DNA of 30,244 nucleotides from an uncultured Collinsella sp. (GTDB lineage Bacteria; Actinomycetota; Coriobacteriia; Coriobacteriales; Coriobacteriaceae), in the NCBI GenBank assembly GCA_958435945.1, contig CAUBIC010000020.1, positions 1 to 30,244 of the forward strand, read 5' to 3'. Made by a program: the position numbers and the translations under genes. Shown piece by piece: positions 25,075-30,244 of this stretch (positions are counted from its first letter, which is position 1; every line of letters starts with the position of its first letter). Under the pieces are notes generated by a model. The model worked only from the letters and a program-made list of their open reading frames with translations. It was not told the DNA's origin and made no database searches.

Positions 25075-25103
25075 TTGCGTTACTAGGCTTTACTGTCTAC
25101 TAT
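25075..25103 (+). promoter_or_regulatory. Candidate promoter of cysK
   Basis: TTGCGT (25075-25080), exactly 17 bp, then TACTAT (25098-25103). The start would be near 25110, leaving a leader of about 100 nt. A CCTATT hexamer (25071-25076) overlaps the -35 and repeats the one at 25024-25029, a possible Rrf2 half-site. Confidence 0.5.
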
Positions 25104-25110
25104 GCTTGCC

Positions 25111-25182
25111 AACAGCAAAAAGAACAACCCATAAGGTTTATGGGTTTGGCTGTTACACACACCGTGAAAACACACGGTATCC
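25111..25182 (+). promoter_or_regulatory. Structured 5' leader of cysK
   Basis: Two hairpins fill the predicted leader. In the first, the outer stem AACAGC/GCTGTT (25111-25116 with 25149-25154) encloses a perfect inner stem AACCCATA/TATGGGTT (25126-25133 with 25139-25146). The second is ACCGTG-N6-CACGGT, about 25164-25181. No known riboswitch or T-box motif is recognised (no T-box AGGGUGGNACCGCG). No T-run follows either hairpin, so classical attenuation is not indicated. Confidence 0.45.
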
Positions 25183-25210
25183 AGTCATTTGAACACTTTG
25201 GAGGTTCACC

Positions 25211-26149
25211 ATGAGCAATGTTTATACGTCCATCGATCAGCTTATCGGCCACACCCCGCTTCTGGAGCTCACTCACTTTGAGGCCGATGAGGACCTCAAG
25301 GCCCGCGTGCTCGTCAAGCTGGAATACTTCAACCCCGCCGGGTCCGTTAAAGACCGCGTCGCCAAGAACATGATTGACGAGGCCGAGAAGGCCGGCAAAC
25401 TCGTGCGCGGCGGCGACTACACCATCATCGAGCCCACGAGCGGCAACACCGGCGTCGGCATCGCCTCGGTGGCGGCGGCTCGCGGCTACAAGGTGATCAT
25501 CACCATGCCCGAGACCATGTCCGTCGAGCGCCGCAAGCTGATGCAGGCATACGGTGCGCAGCTCGTGCTCACCGACGGCTCCAAGGGTATGAAGGGCGCT
25601 ATCGCCAAGGCCGAGGAGCTGCAGAAGGAGACGCCCAACAGCATTATCGCCGGCCAGTTTGTGAACCCCGCCAACCCCGCCATCCACAAGGCCACGACCG
25701 GCCCCGAGATCTGGGATGACACCGACGGCGAGGTCGACATCTTCGTCGCCGGCGTTGGCACCGGCGGTACCGTGACCGGCGTGGGCGAGTTCCTCAAGGA
25801 GCAGAACCCCAAAATTCAGGTCGTCGCCGTCGAGCCCGCTACCTCCCCGGTGCTCTCTAAGGGCCAGGCCGGCCCGCACAAGATCCAGGGTATCGGCGCC
25901 GGCTTTGTGCCCGACGTCCTCGACACCCAGGTCTATGACGAGATCATCCCCGTCGAGAACGACGACGCCTTTGCGACCGGCCGCGCCGTGGGCCACAAGG
26001 AGGGCGTGCTCGTGGGCATTTCGTCCGGCGCCGCCGTGTGGGCCGCGCTGCAGCTGGCCAAGCGCCCCGAGAACGAGGGCAAGACCATCGTGGCGCTGCT
26101 CGCCGACACCGGTGAGCGCTACCTGTCCACGGCACTCTTCCAGGACTAG
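25211..26149 (+). CDS. cysK: Cysteine synthase (O-acetylserine sulfhydrylase)
   Basis: PLP enzyme making L-cysteine from O-acetylserine and sulfide, 312 residues (normal length). The PLP lysine is K47 in NPAGSVKDR, the substrate loop is PTSGNTG (75-81), and the PLP phosphate-binding loop is GTGGTVTGVGEFLK. The C-terminal GISSGAAVWAAL is typical of CysK rather than cystathionine beta-synthase. Start supported by TTTGGAGG 7 nt upstream. It is divergent from the Rrf2 regulator, and a terminator follows before mnmA. The strong SD and long structured leader suggest high, regulated expression. Confidence 0.97.
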   Translation: MSNVYTSIDQLIGHTPLLELTHFEADEDLKARVLVKLEYFNPAGSVKDRVAKNMIDEAEKAGKLVRGGDYTIIEPTSGNTGVGIASVAAARGYKVIITMPETMSVERRKLMQAYGAQLVLTDGSKGMKGAIAKAEELQKETPNSIIAGQFVNPANPAIHKATTGPEIWDDTDGEVDIFVAGVGTGGTVTGVGEFLKEQNPKIQVVAVEPATSPVLSKGQAGPHKIQGIGAGFVPDVLDTQVYDEIIPVENDDAFATGRAVGHKEGVLVGISSGAAVWAALQLAKRPENEGKTIVALLADTGERYLSTALFQD

Positions 26150-26251
26150 GGCCTGTCGCCCATAGGTTGAGCCCAGGGACGAGCCGGTCTCCTCTCCCCC
26201 GGCAGTCTGAGCCCATCCCATCAGGGTGTCCCACGAGACGTCCGAACTTGC

Positions 26252-26257
26252 TACAAT
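26252..26257 (+). promoter_or_regulatory. Candidate extended -10 element of mnmA
   Basis: TTGCTACAATG has TACAAT preceded by TGC. A start near 26264 would put the 5' end of the mRNA inside the left arm of the hairpin at 26262-26289. No clear -35. Confidence 0.4.
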
Positions 26258-26261
26258 GTCT

Positions 26262-26300
26262 GCGGCGCGGAACCAGCCTCCCGCGCCGCTTTTCTTTTTT
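26262..26300 (+). terminator. Rho-independent terminator between cysK and mnmA
   Basis: Perfect 9-bp stem GCGGCGCGG/CCGCGCCGC (26262-26270 with 26281-26289), 10-nt loop, then TTTTCTTTTTT. It would end cysK transcripts 113 bp past the stop codon. Confidence 0.8.
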
Positions 26301-26329
26301 GGCCACATGCCACCAAGGAGAACCTCCCC

Positions 26330-27430
26330 ATGCACAACAAGCGCGTGCTCGTCGCCATGAGTGGCGGCGTCGATTCCAGCGTGACCGCCTATCTGCTCAA
26401 GCGCCAGGGCTACGAATGCGTTGGTGCCACCATGCGCCTCACCTGCCCCGCGCCCGATCCCGTCACGGGCATGAGCAAGGTCGACCGCGACATCGCCGAT
26501 GCAAAGGCCGTCGCCGAGCGCCTGGGGATACCCCACCATGTGCTCGACCTACAGCAGACCTTCGACCGCAACGTTATCGAGCGCTTTGTGAACGCCTACC
26601 AGGAGGGGCTGACACCCAATCCGTGCATTATCTGCAACCGCCATATTAAGTTTGGCGCGCTGCTCGATGCGGCGCTGGACATGGGCTGCGACTACATCGC
26701 CACAGGTCACTACGCCAAAACGAGTCAGGCATCCGACGGCACCTGGCAGCTGCATCGCGGCGAGGACCCTAAAAAGGACCAGAGTTACTTTTTGTATTCG
26801 CTCACGCAAGAGCGCCTGGCACGCACAATCTTTCCGCTGGCAGGCTTGGACAAAGAGCACGACGTGCGCCGGATTGCCGCCGAGCAGGGCTTCATAAACG
26901 CCAAGAAGGCCGAAAGCGAGGATATCTGCTTTATCGCGGACGGTGACTACGCGGGCTATATCGAGCGCCGTTGCGGACATGCCGCTGCACCGGGCGACAT
27001 TGTGTGGCGCGACGGCAGCGTGGTCGGGCGCCATAACGGCGCGTTGCGCTATACCATCGGCCAGCGCAAGGGCTTGGGCGTCGCGATGGCGCATCCCGTG
27101 TACGTAACGGGCGTCGACACCGCCGACAACATCGTGCATCTGGGCGAGGCCGAGGACCTGACGGCCACAGCGCTCACAGCCGACGACTGGATCTGGAGTG
27201 CCCCTGCCGACCGCATGGAGGCAGAGCTCACGTCCGGCGGCATTCGCGTGGGCGCCAAATACCGCTACCGTCAAAAGGACCAGGCAGCGACCCTTACGCG
27301 TGACGAAGACGGGCAAATGCTGCTAACTTTTGACGAGCCGCAGCGAGCCATCGCCCCCGGCCAAGCCGTTGTAATCTACCGCGGCGACGTCGTCCTGGGC
27401 GGCGGCACCGTTACGTCAGCCATTAGGTAG
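26330..27430 (+). CDS. mnmA: tRNA-specific 2-thiouridylase MnmA
   Basis: Adenylates and thiolates U34 of tRNA-Lys, -Glu and -Gln; 366 residues, normal length. The PP-loop SGGVDSS is at 11-17. The catalytic cysteine pair is C102 (NPCIICN) and C200 (SEDICFI). TGHYAK and the RRKG-like YTIGQRKGLGVA segment mark the central domain, and a beta-barrel C-terminal domain ends GGGTVTSAIR. Start supported by AAGGAG upstream. It is probably transcribed from its own promoter after the cysK terminator. Cysteine desulfurase/sulfur relay genes are not in the window. It converges on the HipA-like gene with only 8 bp between stop codons. Confidence 0.97.
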   Translation: MHNKRVLVAMSGGVDSSVTAYLLKRQGYECVGATMRLTCPAPDPVTGMSKVDRDIADAKAVAERLGIPHHVLDLQQTFDRNVIERFVNAYQEGLTPNPCIICNRHIKFGALLDAALDMGCDYIATGHYAKTSQASDGTWQLHRGEDPKKDQSYFLYSLTQERLARTIFPLAGLDKEHDVRRIAAEQGFINAKKAESEDICFIADGDYAGYIERRCGHAAAPGDIVWRDGSVVGRHNGALRYTIGQRKGLGVAMAHPVYVTGVDTADNIVHLGEAEDLTATALTADDWIWSAPADRMEAELTSGGIRVGAKYRYRQKDQAATLTRDEDGQMLLTFDEPQRAIAPGQAVVIYRGDVVLGGGTVTSAIR

Positions 27431-27438
27431 CCGCGGGA

Positions 27439-28812
27439 TTATCGCCGCACGTGTCGAAGTACTTCAACAGCGGCATTCACCTCGATAACGCGACGCTCCA
27501 GGCCGCGGCGAATGGACTCGAGCCGGCCCTCCGCCGTCGCCCATTCGCTCTGCGAAAGAATCTCGATCGCCTCATCAACAAATCCGTTGAGCCGCGATGA
27601 ATCGAACCAATCGAGCGAATCCGCAAGCGCCAGCTGGACGAAAGGGTCGGGCCCAAACGGCTTAGCGGAAAACCCAAACTCCCCAGCTGCGAGCACGGCA
27701 GTTGGTACGTTGTACCACAGGCAGTTGCCGCTATCGAACAGCGGAGCAGGTTTTATCTCCAGGGTGTCGACATTGCGGATGATGCCGAAGTTTCGCCAAT
27801 GGCGGTCGCTGTTGGCCAAAAGGGCATCGCAGACAATCATCTGCGACATAGACCTTCTCACAGCGGCCTCATCGACACCATGCTTGCCGAGGTAGCAACA
27901 GTATCGATCGTATGTCGAGTTTCCCCGCTGGCTACCAAGTGCGCCCTTAACGTAAACAGCCGGAACGTATTCCTCGCGGCCGTCAAGAAAATCCTCGCAC
28001 AGGCACACGGGGCCATTGAACATCCGCTCAACCGTATAAGGAACAAACTCGCCCTCCAACAGCAAGCGACGATGCAGAGCCGTTGCAACCGCCTCGTTAA
28101 AGGGCCGTTGGTCGTCCATGCCGCACCCCTTGACCAGGACGCGAACACCGTTGCGAATCATCCACGATTTAGGAAGCTCGCCCTCGGATGTGTTGTCGGG
28201 ATTTTTAAGACCGATGCCCTCCAGCCAACCCGAACGCCCCTCGGGCGCTGATCGCTCAAAATCATTCTCGAAGTAATTGAGGTTTCGCCATTCGAGCCCG
28301 TCGCATTCTGCCGGCCGCAGCCAATAGCAATCCGAAAGCGAGAGGCCCAGGCACTGAACCGGCACCTCAACGCCGTTGACAATCCCCAGCTCGCGGTAGC
28401 GTGAGATAAGCCCAGGGCGAACATCGGGCACCAACCGATGCCCCCACCACGCGTTGAGCTCCCGCTTATTCACCGTTGGAGAAGAGCTCGAGCATGTGCC
28501 AAACGGCATTCGTTGTGCATCGAGGACCTCGGCGATTTCGAAGGGAAACTCGCGCGTCGGATCAAACGAAACACGCGCAACCTCGTAATCGGCGGACATC
28601 AGCGTAAACTTGCGTCCCACATCGGCTGCAGGACGGCGCCCTCGTTTGCGGACCTTTTGATAGGCGATCGCAGAATTGTACTCGACCATCTTCCGACCGC
28701 CCACAATATCGCACACAAGTGTCCCCGATGCGGCAAGTTGCGATATGCGAGCTTTCGTAACGCCCAACAGACGGGCGGCATCACCCATAGATAAGTACTC
28801 AGATGTATTCAT
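27439..28812 (-). CDS. HipA-like kinase domain protein with N-terminal helix-turn-helix
   Basis: 457-residue fusion. Residues 1-55 form an excisionase/MerR-like helix-turn-helix (YLSMGDAARLLGVTKARISQLAASG). A basic linker (VRKRGRRP) follows, then a region found in HipA-like proteins (about 120-185, LGLSLSDCYWLRP). The HipA-type kinase core has EGELPKSW, K228 in VLVKG, E240, catalytic D336 and N341 in NSDRHWRNFG, and metal-binding D360 in LFDSG. All kinase residues appear intact, so it could phosphorylate a target as HipA toxins do (GltX in E. coli), or serve another function. No separate HipB-type antitoxin gene is adjacent; the N-terminal HTH may serve for autoregulation. Start at 28812 has GAGG upstream at long spacing. 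The promoter region is AT-rich. Target unknown. Confidence 0.82.
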   Translation of the reverse strand: MNTSEYLSMGDAARLLGVTKARISQLAASGTLVCDIVGGRKMVEYNSAIAYQKVRKRGRRPAADVGRKFTLMSADYEVARVSFDPTREFPFEIAEVLDAQRMPFGTCSSSSPTVNKRELNAWWGHRLVPDVRPGLISRYRELGIVNGVEVPVQCLGLSLSDCYWLRPAECDGLEWRNLNYFENDFERSAPEGRSGWLEGIGLKNPDNTSEGELPKSWMIRNGVRVLVKGCGMDDQRPFNEAVATALHRRLLLEGEFVPYTVERMFNGPVCLCEDFLDGREEYVPAVYVKGALGSQRGNSTYDRYCCYLGKHGVDEAAVRRSMSQMIVCDALLANSDRHWRNFGIIRNVDTLEIKPAPLFDSGNCLWYNVPTAVLAAGEFGFSAKPFGPDPFVQLALADSLDWFDSSRLNGFVDEAIEILSQSEWATAEGRLESIRRGLERRVIEVNAAVEVLRHVRR

Positions 28813-28843
28813 ATGCTGCAGTACCTCGTTAAGTAATTTACGC

Positions 28844-28880
28844 GTTTAGTTAATAGATTACATACATCATAATACTAAAC
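28844..28880 (-). promoter_or_regulatory. Candidate promoter with inverted-repeat operator of the HTH-HipA gene
   Basis: GTTTAGT (28844-28850) and ACTAAAC (28874-28880) are exact inverted repeats separated by 23 AT-rich bases. On the minus strand a TTTAGT -35-like hexamer and TATTAA -10-like hexamer are 18 bp apart and lie between or within the repeats. A dimeric HTH protein bound here would block transcription, as expected for an autoregulated HipA-type gene. Confidence 0.4.
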
Positions 28881-28891
28881 ATCCTAAAGCG

Positions 28892-28917
28892 AAAAAAGGC
28901 CCGAGAAATCGGGCCTT
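28892..28917 (-). terminator. Rho-independent terminator after the M42 peptidase gene
   Basis: Minus strand: AAGGCCCGA-TTTC-TCGGGCCTT then TTTT. The 9-bp perfect stem pairs 28896-28904 with 28909-28917. It ends the M42 transcript before the HTH-HipA gene promoter. Confidence 0.85.
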
Positions 28918-28938
28918 AGCGATTGGTTAGCCGAGTCG

Positions 28939-28986
28939 CAAGCTGCCCCCCTAGCGCTGTACCAAGCTGCTCCCCTAGCGCTGAAC
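28939..28986. repeat. 24-bp tandem duplication spanning the M42 peptidase stop codon
   Basis: 28939-28962 and 28963-28986 are adjacent copies with 22 of 24 identical bases. The second copy contains the gene's stop (TAG, 28975-28977). The first copy carries an in-frame TAG eight codons later (Val-Gln-Arg-stop in both). The gene therefore has two in-frame stops with near-identical context. Confidence 0.9.
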
Positions 28987-30003
28987 GTAGGCGCGAACCA
29001 GTTCAAAGGTGTTGCGCACGCCGTCGATGTGGCTGCGCTCGTAGTTGTGGCTCGCGTACACGCCGGGGCCGATCAGGCCGTGACGAATATCGTAGCCGGC
29101 AGAGAGCGTGGCCTCGACGTCCGAGCCGTAATGCGGGTACACGTCGATGGCGTAGTCGAGCTCAAGCTCGCGCGCGATATTGGACAGCGTGGTCACCAGG
29201 TCGTAGTTGTACGGACCGCCCGAATCCTTGGCGCAAATCGAAACCATGCGCTCGGTGCAGCCCAGGTCGTCACCCACGCAGCCCATGTCCACGCTGATCA
29301 TCTCGCGCGTGTCAGCCGGCACAAAGGCACCGCCGTGGCCGACCTCCTCGTACACCGTAAAGAGCAGCGAAACCTTGCGCGAAAGGGTCACCTCGCCGTC
29401 AGCAACGGCGCGGGCCAGACCCAGCAGAATCGACGCCGACAGTTTGTCATCCAGGAAGCGACTCTTAATGTAGCCGCTTTCCGTCACCGTGGTACGCGGA
29501 TCCATAGCGATGATGTCGCCGGTCTGAATACCCAGCTCGAGCACATCGTCCTTGCTGTCAACGTTCTCGTCGAGTAGAATTTCCATATTCTTCTCGACGG
29601 TCTTGACCGGCTCGTCGGCCACATGCGCCGAAGGCTCGGTATTGAGGACCACGCCCGTGTACACATTGCCGTCACGCGTGTAGACGGTGCAGTTCTCGCC
29701 ATCGGCCGTAGACCACTGATGCCCACCAAGCGTCGTGGGACGCAGGCGACCATTGTCCTTAATGGAGCGCACCATGGCGCCCAGGGTATCGACATGGCTC
29801 GCCAACACAAGCGGCTCACCCTCGCCGCCAAGCTCAACCAGCACGTTGCCCTTATTGGAACGCTCGGGGCCAAAGCCCATATCGCGCAACGTTTCCATTA
29901 GATAATCAGTCGCCGCACGGGTATAGCCCGTAGGCGAGGCAATCGAGGTAAGCGTCTTCAACTGGTCAGTAATATAGGAGAGCGTAGAATCCATCTTGGA
30001 CAC
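28975..30003 (-). CDS. M42 family metallo-aminopeptidase
   Basis: About 342-residue cytosolic zinc/cobalt aminopeptidase of the PepA/FrvX/TET type. The ligands and catalytic residues of MEROPS M42 are visible: HVD in ASHVDTLGAMV, D in FLDDKLSA, catalytic EE in YEEVGHGG, D in VDMGCVG, and H in SHNYERSHID near the end. GIQTGDIIAMDP and SRFLDDK are typical. The start is uncertain: GTG at 30003 fits the AAAGGG Shine-Dalgarno best, ATG at 29994 (MDSTLSYI) is the alternative. Probably peptide degradation; tetrahedral assembly is common in the family. A tandem duplication spans the stop. Confidence 0.93.
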   Translation of the reverse strand: MSKMDSTLSYITDQLKTLTSIASPTGYTRAATDYLMETLRDMGFGPERSNKGNVLVELGGEGEPLVLASHVDTLGAMVRSIKDNGRLRPTTLGGHQWSTADGENCTVYTRDGNVYTGVVLNTEPSAHVADEPVKTVEKNMEILLDENVDSKDDVLELGIQTGDIIAMDPRTTVTESGYIKSRFLDDKLSASILLGLARAVADGEVTLSRKVSLLFTVYEEVGHGGAFVPADTREMISVDMGCVGDDLGCTERMVSICAKDSGGPYNYDLVTTLSNIARELELDYAIDVYPHYGSDVEATLSAGYDIRHGLIGPGVYASHNYERSHIDGVRNTFELVRAYVQR

Positions 30004-30189
30004 CAAAGTCACCCTTTCATATCGAATTAAACCCACAGCAACAATACCACCGCGAGCCATCTTTTTTACCTAGCGAGATGATCCATCGAGCTCCCCAGAA
30101 CTGCGCCCGCCACGATAACGAGCCGGCTGGCCCTGCCCGTTAGCCCCACGATCTTTCCGCAGGACGGAGGAAGCCCCCGCCGCACGAAG

Positions 30190-30244
30190 TGAACTGCACC
30201 CCAAAACTTGGACGGCTTAAATAAAAGCTACGCCGCAAGGGACT
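30190..30244 (-). mobile_element. End of an IS3-family (IS150-group-like) insertion sequence, partial, inverted copy
   Basis: Exact reverse complement of bases 1-55. It begins TGAACTGCACCCCAAAAC and runs to the window end. If bases 30228-30242 are the Ser-Leu-Ala-Ala-stop end of a transposase read on minus, both IS copies point into the 30-kb segment. The 186 bp between the M42 start and this edge hold no supported gene. Confidence 0.6.

Noticed and set aside
25104..25210. T-box or SAM riboswitch in the cysK leader
   Set aside because: No T-box sequence, specifier-loop architecture or terminator/antiterminator pair was found; only two simple hairpins.
25100..26539. A 479-codon open frame on minus opposite cysK
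   Set aside because: Antisense to cysK and crosses the cysK promoter, leader and terminator; composition is that of a shadow frame.
30070..30189. Possible 3' end of a Gly/Arg/Ser-rich gene on minus cut off by the IS
   Set aside because: About 40 codons open to a TAG at 30070, but third-position GC is weaker than in real genes here and the sequence has no recognisable domain.
1..30244. A 30-kb composite transposon
   Set aside because: The interior is core housekeeping genes (dnaE, ruvCAB, addAB, fhs), and the 55-bp shared edges match an assembly break at a repeat.

Overview
This 30.2 kb window looks like one contig of a high-GC (about 60 %), anaerobic or microaerophilic member of the Coriobacteriia, most likely Collinsella or a close relative. 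The evidence is the strong G/C third-position bias, the gene content (monofunctional formate-THF ligase, superoxide reductase, AddAB instead of RecBCD, Rrf2/cysK, a YerC-type TrpR-like protein) and GAAC-N4-GTTC (Gram-positive type) LexA logic at ruvCAB. The genus is an inference from remembered family resemblance; no search was run.

Layout: most of the first 23.7 kb is transcribed leftward (minus strand). From left to right it holds: a 55-bp IS end; fhs (one-carbon metabolism); ruvB-ruvA-ruvC (Holliday-junction processing, read ruvC>ruvA>ruvB, with a candidate SOS box in front); a two-domain NAD+ synthetase-like protein with its catalytic motifs replaced; a superoxide reductase; a SWIM/SNF2 helicase directly downstream of dnaE; an AT-richer MFS transporter gene that looks acquired; a DUF3284-like protein; addA and addB (double-strand-break resection); and a YerC/TrpR-like regulator. 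DNA replication and recombination is therefore the main theme: ruvCAB, dnaE, SNF2 helicase and addBA.

From 24 kb on the strands alternate. A small membrane protein (phage-holin-4-like/YvlD) is on plus. An Rrf2 regulator with four cysteines is divergent from cysK, and the cysK leader is structured. mnmA (tRNA 2-thiolation, which uses sulfur ultimately from cysteine) follows cysK behind a terminator. Convergent with mnmA is a protein fusing an N-terminal DNA-binding helix-turn-helix to a HipA-like kinase. An M42 metallo-aminopeptidase follows, and the contig ends in the same 55-bp IS end in inverted orientation.

The most interesting items are the NAD+ synthetase-like pseudoenzyme, the HTH-HipA kinase fusion with a candidate inverted-repeat operator, the LexA-like box at ruvCAB, the perfect 32-bp-arm palindrome next to addB, the regulatory region between the Rrf2 gene and cysK, and the dnaE-SNF2 gene pair. 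No CRISPR array, tRNA, rRNA or clear prophage was seen.
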